A stretch of 64,000 nt of DNA from Stutzerimonas sp. S1 (GTDB lineage: Bacteria > Pseudomonadota > Gammaproteobacteria > Pseudomonadales > Pseudomonadaceae), in contig NZ_JAOEIY010000008.1 in assembly GCF_025966695.1 (NCBI RefSeq), forward strand, positions 124,001 through 188,000, written 5' to 3'. Made by a program: the position numbers and the translations under genes. Below the pieces are notes generated by a model. It was not told the DNA's origin, did not search any database, and saw only the letters and a list, made by a program, of their open reading frames with translations. Below, in pieces: positions 7,858-16,496 of the stretch (position 1 is the first letter of the stretch; each line of letters begins with the position of its first letter).

Positions 7858-9288
7858 TCAGTTGAACAGTTCGCTGAACAGCCGCGTGGCCAGCAGGCCG
7901 GCGACGCTGTGATGGCGGTTGGGTGCCAGCAGCGGCACGAGGTGGCGCATGCGCGCGGCGCGGCTCGGCAGTTGCGCCAGCTGCTGCTGCAGCAACTCGG
8001 TTTCGGCATCGAAATCGCCACTGGCCGCTGCCTGCCCCTGCGCTGGCCGGATGGCTGCGCGGTGGTCGGGATGCAACCGCCCGGCGCCACGCTGACCGAA
8101 GGGACGACGGCGAGCCGGCTCTTGTGCGGCCAGCCAGTCGCCGGCGATCCAGTCGTGGATCAGCTGCTGCTCGTGGCCGCTGAAGACGCCGAACATCGCC
8201 GCCTGTTCGCCGCTGATCAGCTGCCAGAAGCGACTTTCCTGCGGGTTGCGGCCGCGCTTGATCCAGCCGCGTTGTTCGAGGGTCGCGAGAAACTGCGGAA
8301 TCAGCGTCGGCTCGGCCAGCCACTGATTGACCGTGCGGCCATCGAAGCGACAGTAGTCCGAATGCACGAACTGGCCGACCGAGGCCTTCTTCTCGAGGAT
8401 GCGCAGCACCTCCTGCCCGAGATCGAAGCCTTCGATCACCGACAGTGTGCTGGCGCCCAGTTCGTTGAGCCGATAGCCGTTGATCACCCGGCGGTAGAAC
8501 TCGCCGCTGTCGCCGACCTGCGGCCAGGCGGCGCGCAGGCCCTGCACGGCCTTGCGCGCATGGCCGTTGTCGGCGTTGTCGACGGTGACGTGCAGGGTGA
8601 AGTAGTAGGGGTCGATGCCCAGCTCGGTCAGTTCATAGGACGTGATCAGCAGGTGCAGCGGCAGCTGCTCGTAGCCCAGGTTGAAGCCGATCACCTCCGG
8701 CAGGAAATGCTCGGCATGCGTCGCCAGCGCCAGCTGGATGGCACCCTGGACGAAGTGCTCGTCGTCCAGCTGCTGCCAGTCGTCGCAACCCTGGCTGGCG
8801 AGCAGCTTGCGGTAGAGCACCACGTGGTTCTGTTCCGCCACGCCGTCGCCGAGTTCTTCCAGATAGGTCCGGATCAGCGCGGTGAAGCGCGGGTCGTCCC
8901 AGCGCTGCAGCAGGCCGTAGAGCCAGGCGCCATCGACCAGCTTGGTCGGCGCCACGCCGCGTAGGAAGTGCAGCGCATGCGCCTTGCTGGCGAAGTAGCG
9001 GCGTGGGGCACCGCGGCGGCGCTCGGCGAGATAACGCTGATACTGTCCGCCGACCCGTGCGGTGTGGGCATCCAGCCACGCATCCAGCTCGGCCGGATCG
9101 CCCGGCAGGTCGCACGGCAGCGCGGCGGCGGCTTCCAGCTGACGCTGCAGATAGTGCGCGGCGGCTTCGTGGCGGCTGTCATCGACGACGGGGTCGAGCA
9201 GGGCGAAATACAGGGCGCGGGACTCCGCGGGCGGACGCGGATCGGCGACGTGCGGCGGAGTGGGCAGGCTGTGAAGGGTCATCGGCAT
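7858..9288 (-). CDS. Haem-oxygenase-like iron-containing redox enzyme (HDO fold)
   Basis: A 476-residue protein resembling the iron-containing redox enzyme family. Candidate metal ligands of the haem-oxygenase-like diiron fold are visible: an acidic pair in EELGDGVAEQNH (E144/E145 with H155) and the H233-V-T-V-D237-N-A-D-N-G-H243 segment. Known members of this fold cleave or oxidise fatty acids, amino acids or nucleotide-like substrates. The last 100 residues are Gln/Ala/Arg-rich and probably not catalytic. It is followed by the methyltransferase gene, suggesting a shared pathway. The specific reaction cannot be inferred. Confidence 0.78.
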   Translation of the reverse strand: MPMTLHSLPTPPHVADPRPPAESRALYFALLDPVVDDSRHEAAAHYLQRQLEAAAALPCDLPGDPAELDAWLDAHTARVGGQYQRYLAERRRGAPRRYFASKAHALHFLRGVAPTKLVDGAWLYGLLQRWDDPRFTALIRTYLEELGDGVAEQNHVVLYRKLLASQGCDDWQQLDDEHFVQGAIQLALATHAEHFLPEVIGFNLGYEQLPLHLLITSYELTELGIDPYYFTLHVTVDNADNGHARKAVQGLRAAWPQVGDSGEFYRRVINGYRLNELGASTLSVIEGFDLGQEVLRILEKKASVGQFVHSDYCRFDGRTVNQWLAEPTLIPQFLATLEQRGWIKRGRNPQESRFWQLISGEQAAMFGVFSGHEQQLIHDWIAGDWLAAQEPARRRPFGQRGAGRLHPDHRAAIRPAQGQAAASGDFDAETELLQQQLAQLPSRAARMRHLVPLLAPNRHHSVAGLLATRLFSELFN

Positions 9289-9469
9289 GGTCTTGTTCGG
9301 GCGGCAGTCTTGTTGGTTTTGGGCCGGCGACGGCGGAAATTAGTTCAGCTCAACCGCCGAGCGGCCCATGCGCCGCCCGCCGCGCGGTTTGCAACTTCCC
9401 GTGCGCCGGTCCTCACTAAGTCAATGGCCGGCAGCCGCCGGCGCGATCCAGCAGCGGAGGACAGACGGA

Positions 9470-9691
9470 ATGAACAGCGAGCAGAGCGGCCGCGAGAGCA
9501 TCGAGTCCATCGATCAGAGCGGCGACGCCCACGAACAGAATCCGGAAACCACCATCACCCACGGTGAAGTCGCCGGCGGCGACGAGGCCGACGTGCCGGG
9601 CGGTACCTACAACGTGCCGCCGGAGCTGGCCGATGAGCTCAGCAACGAAGAGGCCGTGCACGACAAGCAGGGGCCGGACGACGCCCGCTAG
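9470..9691 (+). CDS. Small acidic protein of unknown function (73 aa)
   Basis: A 73-residue, very acidic, hydrophilic protein rich in Glu, Asp, Gly and Ser, without cysteine, membrane segment or recognisable domain. It is probably intrinsically disordered. The ATG is preceded by a good GGAGGA site, which supports translation. The stop codon falls inside a CGCCCGC-TA-GCGGGCG palindrome that could end the transcript. It is transcribed divergently from the haem-oxygenase-like gene. I do not recognise a family. Confidence 0.6.
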   Translation: MNSEQSGRESIESIDQSGDAHEQNPETTITHGEVAGGDEADVPGGTYNVPPELADELSNEEAVHDKQGPDDAR

Positions 9692-9733
9692 CGGGCGAAA
9701 CGGCGACTGGTGCACGGTTTTCGACGGCGGGCC

Positions 9734-9760
9734 TTAAACGCTGGCCGCGGGCGGTCGCCT
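9734..9760 (+). promoter_or_regulatory. Proposed lateral sigma-28 (LafS-type) promoter of the PilZ gene
   Basis: TTAA (9734-9737), 11 bases, then GGGCGGTCGCCT (9749-9760), about 80 bp upstream of the PilZ ATG. The same arrangement, with identical spacing, occurs upstream of flgM (24731-24757) and the flagellin gene (34666-34692, minus strand). The identity with the flgM copy continues for about ten more bases (TG-TTGGCTGT). The assignment to the sigma-28 factor encoded at 29433 is inference. Confidence 0.6.
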
Positions 9761-9839
9761 GTTGGCTGTCATACATCGGCCGCGTGTTGCGCATGCATCG
9801 CTGCGCGCCGCCCTGCGTCCAGCGACCGGAGCAACGGAC

Positions 9840-10172
9840 ATGCGCCAACACAGCCGCCTCAGCTTTCGCCACATCAGCCGCATCCAGGTGACCAACCGCC
9901 TGAACGGTGAGCCGATGGGCTATGTCGCCGACCTGTCGCTGGGCGGCTTGCGCCTGGTGGCGCGGCAGCCGCTGGCGGTCGGCGGTTGCTACGACATGGT
10001 GCTGCACGTGCCGGAGCACGGCGAGCGCGTGCGCGAGGTGCCGGTGGTGGTGATCTGCCAGTGGTCGCGCAAGGATTCGCGGCGCGACAGCTTCGAGATG
10101 GGCTTCGCCCTCGACCGCCCGGCGCCGGGCTTCACCACGCTGGTCGCGCAGCTGCTGCCCAAGCGCCGCTGA
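9840..10172 (+). CDS. PilZ-domain (cyclic-di-GMP binding) protein
   Basis: A 110-residue single-domain protein. The PilZ signature is present: RxxxR at residues 2-6 (RQHSR) and D-x-S-x-x-G at 31-36 (DLSLGG). These two motifs contact cyclic-di-GMP in the family. PilZ proteins of this kind brake or steer flagellar motors, or control exopolysaccharide. It converges on flhA with only 12 bp between stop codons, and its promoter region shares the motif found upstream of flgM and lafA. A role as a motility brake for the lateral flagella is therefore likely but inferred. An upstream in-frame start at 9762 is less plausible. Confidence 0.85.
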   Translation: MRQHSRLSFRHISRIQVTNRLNGEPMGYVADLSLGGLRLVARQPLAVGGCYDMVLHVPEHGERVREVPVVVICQWSRKDSRRDSFEMGFALDRPAPGFTTLVAQLLPKRR

Positions 10173-10184
10173 GGCACGCGCCGG

Positions 10185-12281
10185 TCAACCGAGCGTGCCG
10201 AGGATGTTCACGCCGACGCGGTCGGGTATCTCGTTCTGCGACAGCACGTGCAGCCCCGGGCTGAACACCCGCGCATAGCGCGCCAGCAGCGGGCGCAGCT
10301 GCGGCATCACGGTGAGGATCGGCGGGTGGCCGTCCTTGCGCAGTTTCTCCTTCACCACCGGCATGCTGTTCTGCAGCTGGTTGAGCAGGCTCGGTTCCAC
10401 CGGGATGTTGTCCAGGCTGACCTGGCCGGCCTGCTGGGCGATGGCCAGGGCGTTGAGCAGGGTGTTCTCCAGCGCGTTCTCCAGCACGAATACGGTCAGC
10501 TCGCGACGGTCGCCGGCGATCATCGAGACGATGCTGCGGCGCAGCGCGTAGCGCACGTCGGCGGCCAGCAGCACCGGGTCCTTGGTGGTTTCGCTGCATT
10601 CGAGCAGGGTGCTGGCGATGGTCTCGATGTCGCGCAGCGGCACCTCTTCCTGCAGCAGCTGGCGGTAGACACGCATCTGCTGGGTGTAGCTCAGCGCCGC
10701 CTTGAGGCTTTCCGCCAGCTTGGGTGCCTGCAGGGTCAGGCGCTGCATCAGGTGCTCGACGTCATCGTGCTTGAACAGCTCGGGCAGGTGTTCGCGCACC
10801 ACCTTGTTCAGGTGGGTGGCGATCACGCTGGCACAGTCGATCACCTGATAGCCGAGGTTGAGCGCGCGCGGCTTGTCGCTGGGCTGGATCCACACCACCT
10901 GCATGCGGTAGGCCGGATCGGTGCCGAGGATGCCGTCAATCTCGCCGTACAGCTCCGGCGAGGGAATCGCCATCAGCCGGTCGGCGTGCAGCTCGGCGCC
11001 GTCGATCTTCTCGCCGTTGATGTAGATGTCGTACTGCGAGGCCTTGAGCCTGAGGCTGTCGCGGATCTGCACCTCCGGCAGGAGGAAGCCCAGGTGTTCG
11101 GAGAGCGTCTGCCGCACGCCGCGCACCCGCGCTGGCAGCGGTGCGCCGGACGCCTCGTTGACCAATCCGACCAGCTTGTAGCCGAGCGAAATCGACAGCC
11201 GCTCGACCAGCGGAATGTCTTCCCAGGCCAGGCTCTGCGCCTTTTCCTTGTCCATCGCCTGGCCGAGCGCCTGGATCTCCTTGAGATCGGCGCCGGCCGC
11301 CGGTGGCGCCTGCAGCGACACCCGCCAGCCGATGAAACCGACCAGCGCGGCAAAGCCGAGGAACGCCAGGTGCGGCATGCCCGGCACCATGCCGAGCACG
11401 GCAAGAATGCCGGCGACGGTGTATAGCGTCGCCGGGTTGGCCAGCAGTTGGCGCTGCACCTGGCTGGTGATGTCGCTGGATTCGTTGATGCGGGTGACGA
11501 TGATTGCCGCTGCGGTGGACAGCAGCAGCGCCGGAATCTGCGCCACCAGGCCGTCACCGATGGTCAGCAGGGCGTACTGGCGGAAGGCCTCGCCGGCATC
11601 CAGTGCGTAGACGAACACGCCGATGGCGAAGCCGCCGAACAGGTTGATCAAGAGGATCAGGATGCCGGCGATGGCGTCGCCGCGGACGAACTTCGAGGCA
11701 CCGTCCATCGCGCCGTAGAAGTCGGCTTCCTTGGCCACTTCCTGGCGCCGCGCCTTGGCTTCGTCCTGGGTCAGGGTGCCGGCGTTGAGGTCGGCGTCGA
11801 TGGCCATCTGCTTGCCCGGCAGGGCGTCGAGGGTGAAGCGCGCGGTCACTTCCGAGATGCGCTCGCCGCCCTTGGTGATGACGATGAAGTTGATGATCAT
11901 CAGGATCACGAACACCACCAGGCCGACGATGAAGTTGCCGCCGATCACCACCTCGCCGAAGGCTTCGATCACCTTGCCCGCCGCGCCGGTGCCGGTGTGG
12001 CCCTCGAGCAGCACCACCCGCGTCGAGGCGACGTTCAGGCACAGGCGCAGCAGCGTGGTGACCAGGATCACCGTGGGGAACAGCGAGAAGTCCAGCGGAC
12101 TCTTCGACGATACGCTGACCAGCAGCACCAGGATCGCCATGGCGATGTTGAAGGTGAACAGGATATCCAGCAGCTGCGGCGGCAGCGGCAGGATGATCAT
12201 CGCCAGGATCGACAGGATCAGCAGGGGAATGCCGATCCGGCCACTGCGCAAGGTCGGCGTGAGTTTCTGCATCAGGCTCAT
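10185..12281 (-). CDS. flhA: Lateral flagellar export apparatus protein FlhA
   Basis: A 698-residue inner-membrane protein. About eight transmembrane segments occupy residues 1-320, and the conserved FHIPEP-region motif appears as NFIVITKGGERISEVTARFTLDALPGKQM near residues 135-165. The soluble cytoplasmic domain (about 350-698) docks chaperone-substrate complexes. FlhA is the ring-forming export gate component. It is the last gene of the leftward fliMNP...QR-flhBA arm and overlaps flhB by ATGA (12278-12281). Divergence from polar FlhA cannot be measured here; the lateral assignment rests on context (lafK, lafZ and the fliD-to-motB block). Confidence 0.95.
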   Translation of the reverse strand: MSLMQKLTPTLRSGRIGIPLLILSILAMIILPLPPQLLDILFTFNIAMAILVLLVSVSSKSPLDFSLFPTVILVTTLLRLCLNVASTRVVLLEGHTGTGAAGKVIEAFGEVVIGGNFIVGLVVFVILMIINFIVITKGGERISEVTARFTLDALPGKQMAIDADLNAGTLTQDEAKARRQEVAKEADFYGAMDGASKFVRGDAIAGILILLINLFGGFAIGVFVYALDAGEAFRQYALLTIGDGLVAQIPALLLSTAAAIIVTRINESSDITSQVQRQLLANPATLYTVAGILAVLGMVPGMPHLAFLGFAALVGFIGWRVSLQAPPAAGADLKEIQALGQAMDKEKAQSLAWEDIPLVERLSISLGYKLVGLVNEASGAPLPARVRGVRQTLSEHLGFLLPEVQIRDSLRLKASQYDIYINGEKIDGAELHADRLMAIPSPELYGEIDGILGTDPAYRMQVVWIQPSDKPRALNLGYQVIDCASVIATHLNKVVREHLPELFKHDDVEHLMQRLTLQAPKLAESLKAALSYTQQMRVYRQLLQEEVPLRDIETIASTLLECSETTKDPVLLAADVRYALRRSIVSMIAGDRRELTVFVLENALENTLLNALAIAQQAGQVSLDNIPVEPSLLNQLQNSMPVVKEKLRKDGHPPILTVMPQLRPLLARYARVFSPGLHVLSQNEIPDRVGVNILGTLG

Positions 12282-13420
12282 GAGCGGGCTCGGTTGAACA
12301 GTTCTTCGGGAATGGGAATGTGCCTGGCGAGTTCAGGGCGCGCCTGGCGGCGGCCCTGCTTCCAGGCCTTGAGCTGGAGGATGTAGGTCAGCACGTGGGC
12401 CACCGCGGTATACAGCGGCGCCGGGATCTGCTGGTTGACCTGGGTACTGAAGTAGATCGCCCGCGCCAGCGGCGGCAGCTCGATCACCTCGCAGTGATTG
12501 GCCTGCGCCATCTTGCGGATGTACAGCGCCATCTCGTCGACGCCGCGGGCGATGACGAACGGCGTCTCGGCCTTCTTCGGGTCGTACTTGAGCGCCACCG
12601 CATAGTGCGTCGGGTTGACGATCACTACGTCGGCGGTCTTGATCACCTTGCTGATCTGCCGCTGCGCCAGCTGGCGCTGCAGCTGCTTGATGCGCGCTTT
12701 CACCTCGGGGCGGCCTTCCTGGTTCTTGTGCTCTTCCTTGCGCTCCTGCTTGGTCATGCGCATTTTCTTGAGGAAGAAGAAGCGCTGCAGCGGGATGTCG
12801 ATGAAGGAGAACAAGACGAACACCAGTAGCAGCGAGATCGCCAGGTCGAAGGTCAGGGCGAAGGCGCTGCCGATGGCGTTGCCGATATCGGTGCGCTGCA
12901 GCGCGATCAGCTGCGGCGCGGCATGCAGCAACTGCCAGACGCCTATGCCGAGCAGCGTGGCGATCTTCAGCAGCGACTTGGCCAGCTCGCTCCAGTTCTG
13001 CGCGCCGAACATGCGGCCCAGGCCGGTGATGGGATTGAGCTTGCCGAAGTTGGGCGCGAAGTTCTTCGAGGCGAACACCCAGCCGCCCGGCACCAGCGCG
13101 AAGACGATCACCAGCAGCGGCGTCAGCAGCAGCGGCAGCAGCACCCAGATGAACACCAGCAGGTTGTGCAGCATCACCAGCTTGAGGTCGTCGAGGCCGA
13201 TCTCGCTGTGGCCGAAGTTGATGAACGAGTAACTGAAGCTCTGCTGGATGCCGTCGAAGAACAGGCCGATGCTCAGCTTGAGCACCAGTAGCGTGATCAG
13301 CAGCGACACGGTGGTGGCGACATCCTTGGAGCGTGCGACCTGGCCGTCGCGCTTGCTCTTGCGCAGTTTCTGCTCGGAGGCCTCTTCGGTTTTGTCCTGG
13401 GCGCTGTTCTGCTCAGACAT
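12278..13420 (-). CDS. flhB: Lateral flagellar export switch protein FlhB
   Basis: A 380-residue protein with four transmembrane segments in the first 210 residues and a cytoplasmic domain carrying the autocleavage motif NPTH at residues 269-272, the same numbering as the enterobacterial protein. Self-cleavage between N and P switches export from rod/hook to filament substrates, a step coordinated with FliK (gene at 27746). It overlaps fliR by 8 bp and flhA by 4 bp, indicating one tightly coupled operon. The C-terminus is about 30 residues longer than the conserved domain. Confidence 0.95.
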   Translation of the reverse strand: MSEQNSAQDKTEEASEQKLRKSKRDGQVARSKDVATTVSLLITLLVLKLSIGLFFDGIQQSFSYSFINFGHSEIGLDDLKLVMLHNLLVFIWVLLPLLLTPLLVIVFALVPGGWVFASKNFAPNFGKLNPITGLGRMFGAQNWSELAKSLLKIATLLGIGVWQLLHAAPQLIALQRTDIGNAIGSAFALTFDLAISLLLVFVLFSFIDIPLQRFFFLKKMRMTKQERKEEHKNQEGRPEVKARIKQLQRQLAQRQISKVIKTADVVIVNPTHYAVALKYDPKKAETPFVIARGVDEMALYIRKMAQANHCEVIELPPLARAIYFSTQVNQQIPAPLYTAVAHVLTYILQLKAWKQGRRQARPELARHIPIPEELFNRARS

Positions 13421-14210
13421 GCGCAGCGCTCCCGAGCAGCACGCCGAGCTTGTCCAGCAGGTCGCGGGTCAGGTGCAGGTAGGCCTCGGCGAGGTTCGGC
13501 AGGGTCAGCGCGATCAGCGTCAGCCCGGCGAGGATCGCCATCGGAAAGCCCAGCGAGAACAGGTTCATCGCCGGCGAGATGCGGTTGAGCAGACCGAAGC
13601 AGAACTGCACCAGGGTCATGCAGAAGACGATCGGCAGGGCGATCAGCAGCGCCGCCGAGAGCACCCAGGCCAGCGACCAGGCGATGGTCTGCAGGCCGTC
13701 CCAGTGGATGCCGCTGCCGATCGGCCAGTGCACGAAGCTCTGGTAGAGGATGCTCACCGTCACCAGATGGCCATCGATGCTGAAGAACAGCAGCGCCAGC
13801 ATGATGAAATACAGCTGATAGACGATCGAGGCCGAGGACACGCCGTTCATAGGGTCGTTGAGCAGCGCCATCGACAGCCCGAGCTGGGTCGAGACGATGT
13901 CGCCGATCAGGGTGAACACGGTGAACACCAGCAGCAGCGCCAGCCCCAGCAACAGCCCCATCGCCACCTGCTCGATGGCGGTGAGCAGGCCGGCCGGCGA
14001 CAGCGGATCGAGCACTGGCGGTGCCGGCAACGCGGCGCTCAGCACCAGCGTCAGCGCCAGCGCCAGCAGCACCCGCACGCGCACCGAAATGGCCTTGTGG
14101 CTGAACAGCGGCGCCAGGCTGAACACCGCCATGATCCGGCAGAACGGCCACCAGTAGGCCTGCAGCGACTGCAGGTACTGGCCGGCGTGCAGCAGGGCGT
14201 CGTGGTTCAT
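13413..14210 (-). CDS. fliR: Lateral flagellar export protein FliR
   Basis: A 265-residue, strongly hydrophobic protein with about six membrane segments, ending in the FliR-typical FPMAILAGLTLIALTLPNLAEAYLHL region. Together with FliP and FliQ it forms the helical core of the export gate. The ATG at 14210 was chosen because the fliQ stop lies 2 bp upstream; the open frame further upstream runs into the repeat element and is not coding. It overlaps flhB by 8 bp. Confidence 0.94.
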   Translation of the reverse strand: MNHDALLHAGQYLQSLQAYWWPFCRIMAVFSLAPLFSHKAISVRVRVLLALALTLVLSAALPAPPVLDPLSPAGLLTAIEQVAMGLLLGLALLLVFTVFTLIGDIVSTQLGLSMALLNDPMNGVSSASIVYQLYFIMLALLFFSIDGHLVTVSILYQSFVHWPIGSGIHWDGLQTIAWSLAWVLSAALLIALPIVFCMTLVQFCFGLLNRISPAMNLFSLGFPMAILAGLTLIALTLPNLAEAYLHLTRDLLDKLGVLLGSAAHV

Positions 14211-14212
14211 GC

Positions 14213-14485
14213 TCAGCCCACCAGGCGCCCGGCTTGCTGGAACGTCTCGATGAACAGATCGGAGAGCGTGCGCAGGATCCAGTGGCCGGCGAACACCAGC
14301 ATGCCGAGGGTGATCAGCAGCCGCGGGAGGAAGCTGAGCATCTGTTCGTTGATCTGCGTGGCAGCCTGGAAAATGCTGATCAACAGGCCGCCGAGCAGGC
14401 TCGGCACGATCAGCACGCAGACCACCAGCACGATGATGTGGATGGCATTGGAGACGATGTTGACGGCGGTGTCGGGGGTCAGCAT
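14213..14485 (-). CDS. fliQ: Lateral flagellar export protein FliQ
   Basis: A 90-residue protein with two transmembrane hairpin segments (about 15-40 and 55-80) and the family start MLTPDTAVNIVSNAIHII. FliQ packs around FliP/FliR in the export gate. It is the first gene after an 887-bp gap that separates it from fliP; in other flagellar operons these two genes are adjacent. Transcription from the fliM side would have to cross the inverted-repeat element, or fliQ needs its own promoter. A purine-rich CAAGG lies about 8 nt before the start. Confidence 0.93.
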   Translation of the reverse strand: MLTPDTAVNIVSNAIHIIVLVVCVLIVPSLLGGLLISIFQAATQINEQMLSFLPRLLITLGMLVFAGHWILRTLSDLFIETFQQAGRLVG

Positions 14486-14599
14486 TGGGGCACCTTGGCG
14501 GTGGGCGTTTGGTACGGGCCGGGGTGGCGCGGCAACCGGCATGCGGGCGTGGTGCTTGGTGCGGGTGGCGCCTTCTGTGCGCTCGTCTGGCCAAGAGCC

Positions 14600-15330
14600 G
14601 TAGGGTGGAAAACCGCGAAGCGTTTTCCACCTTGTTGGGCGCCTATGTCTGAGAACGGCGCAGCGCTTTCCTCGGCCCGGGCTACCGGTTGCGCCTTGCA
14701 CGGCGCGTCACTTTCTCTTGTCTCGCCAAGAGAAAGTGACCAAAGAGAAGGCGCCCCCTGCATCCGGGTCTGGTCGCTGCGCGCCCAGACTTCCCTCACT
14801 CCGGCGCCGCTCCGGGGGCACGCCACGAAGGGACATCCCTGTCCCTTCGTGACTCGCTCGGCGTCCATGCCTCGCGTCCCCCTGCGCAACGCCTGCGTTC
14901 GGCCTCCTGAAGGGGATTCCGATTCGAGTCGCCTGAAAGAGCAGTGGCTGGCTTCGCTTTGCTTTTCCATGCACGGCCTGGCAGGCAACACCACTCTTCC
15001 CCTTGCAGATGGCCGAGTGGAACCAGCGCGCAGGGGGACGAGCGGCATGGATGCCGCGAGAGGACTAGGCGTCCCCGCGATAAAGGGCCAGGGATGGCCC
15101 TTGTACGCCGGCCCCCGGAGTGCTGGCAGAAGGAGGGAAGTCCGGGGGCGAAGCTCCCGGACCCGAATGAAGGGGCGCGCTTTCTTTTGCTTACTTTTCT
15201 TTGCGCGTGCAAAGAAAAGTGAGGCGCCGTGCAAGGCGCAACCTGTAGTGCCGGCCGAGGAAAGCGCCGCGCCGGACACAAACCTACACGCCACCTGTGG
15301 TGGAAAACGCTCTGCGGTTTTCCACCCTAC
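14600..15330. repeat. 731-bp inverted-repeat element between fliP and fliQ
   Basis: The two ends are perfect 17-bp inverted repeats (GTAGGGTGGAAAACCGC), each forming its own hairpin with GCGTTTTCCACC. The similarity continues inward: the left half and the reverse complement of the right half share blocks such as GGTTGCGCCTTGCACGGCGC, CTTTCCTCGGCC, GGGTC, GACTTCCCTC, a CCCTT-rich stem, ATCCATGCC and GTCCCCCTGCGC. The unit is thus two diverged copies of one element of roughly 350 bp joined head to head. It is non-coding: the long open frames across it differ between the halves and have no ribosome-binding sites. The flanking 14486-14599 and 15331-15372 hold nothing recognisable. Confidence 0.85.
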
Positions 15331-15372
15331 GCAAGTGGGCGCGGACCAGGCGGCAGCCAACATCACCATCAC

Positions 15373-16128
15373 CTAAAACGGCTGAACACTGGTGGTCAGC
15401 GTGCCCATCAACAGCACCCAACCATCCACCAGCACGAACACCATCAACTTGAACGGCAGCGAAATCATCATCGGCGACAGCATCATCATGCCCATCGCCA
15501 TCAGCACGCTGGCTACCACCAGGTCGATCACCAGAAACGGCACGAAGATCATGAAGCCCAGCTGGAACGCCGTCTTCAGCTCGCTCAGCACGAACGCCGG
15601 CAGCAGCAGGGAGAAATCCAGCTCGGCGAGGTCTTCCGGCAGCTCCTCGCCGGCCAGTGCGACCATGGTCTGCAGCGAATTCTGGTTGGTCTGCGCCAGC
15701 ATGAAGCGCGACAGGCTGCCCTTGGCGGCGTCGAGGCCCTGTTCCAGGCTGATCTCGTCATTCTGGAACGGCTGGTAGGCCTGGCTGTGAATCTCCTGCC
15801 AGACCGGGCGCATCACCAGCAGCGTGATGATCAGCGCGATGCCGATCAGCACCTGGTTCGGCGGGCTCTGCTGCAGGCCGATGGCCTGGCGCAGGATCGC
15901 CAGCACGATGATGAAGCGCGTGAAGCAGGTCATCATCATCAGCATCGCCGGCAGGAAGCCGAGCAGGGTCATGATGATGAGGATCTGCAGCTTCACCGAG
16001 AATTCCTGGCCGTTCTCGGTATCGTTCAGATTGAACAGAGTGATCTCGCCACCGGCGGCCTGCGCCGCCAGCGGCAGCAGCCCGAGCAGCAGCAGGCCGA
16101 GCAGGCTCAGGCCGCGACGCAGATTCAT
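15373..16128 (-). CDS. fliP: Lateral flagellar export protein FliP
   Basis: A 251-residue protein with a cleavable signal peptide (MNLRRGLSLLGLLLLGLLPLAAQA) as in other FliP proteins, followed by four membrane segments. The family block GFLPAMLMMMTCFTRFIIVL and the ending MMMLSPMMISLPFKLMVFVLVDGW are intact. It forms the pentameric core of the export pore. It overlaps fliN by ATGA (16125-16128). There is no fliO between fliN and fliP, a feature shared with other lateral systems. Downstream the repeat element interrupts the operon before fliQ. Confidence 0.95.
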   Translation of the reverse strand: MNLRRGLSLLGLLLLGLLPLAAQAAGGEITLFNLNDTENGQEFSVKLQILIIMTLLGFLPAMLMMMTCFTRFIIVLAILRQAIGLQQSPPNQVLIGIALIITLLVMRPVWQEIHSQAYQPFQNDEISLEQGLDAAKGSLSRFMLAQTNQNSLQTMVALAGEELPEDLAELDFSLLLPAFVLSELKTAFQLGFMIFVPFLVIDLVVASVLMAMGMMMLSPMMISLPFKLMVFVLVDGWVLLMGTLTTSVQPF

Positions 16129-16496
16129 GGGGCGAAAGTATCCAGGCTGGTGCCGGACAGCTCGACGATGCGCAGGCCGTAGTTGCCGTTCATCACCACC
16201 ACCTCGGCCTTGGCGAACAGCGTGCCGTTGACCTTCACATCCAGCGGCTCGCCGGCCAGCTTGTCGAGCACGATCACGCTGCTGGTGTCGCATTCCATCA
16301 GCTCCTTGAGCGAAATCTCCGCCGAGGCGACCTCGAGGGTGACGTTCACCGGAATCTTGCCGAAGAAGCTCAGGTCCTGGCGCGGGGCTGGCAGCGCTGC
16401 TGCCGGCTCGACCACCGGCTCGACGACGGCATCGAGGTTGAGGTCGCCGTCGTTGATGAGCTGCTCGAAATCATTGTCGGAAAGTTGGCCGTTCAT
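16125..16496 (-). CDS. fliN: Lateral flagellar motor switch protein FliN
   Basis: A 123-residue C-ring protein. The first 45 residues are variable and acidic; the rest is the SpoA/FliN domain (about 48-120) with the conserved IPVNVTLEVASAEISLKELM and NGTLFAKAEVVVMNGNYGLRI segments. FliN binds FliM and helps dock the FliH-FliI export ATPase complex. It overlaps fliM and fliP by four bases each. Length and domain organisation are normal. Confidence 0.94.
   Translation of the reverse strand: MNGQLSDNDFEQLINDGDLNLDAVVEPVVEPAAALPAPRQDLSFFGKIPVNVTLEVASAEISLKELMECDTSSVIVLDKLAGEPLDVKVNGTLFAKAEVVVMNGNYGLRIVELSGTSLDTFAP

Noticed and set aside
14234-15376. Long open frames on both strands (about 300-380 codons) across the fliP-fliQ gap
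   Set aside because: They cover the inverted-repeat element and the fliQ shadow; the frames differ between the two copies of the repeat, so no protein is conserved.
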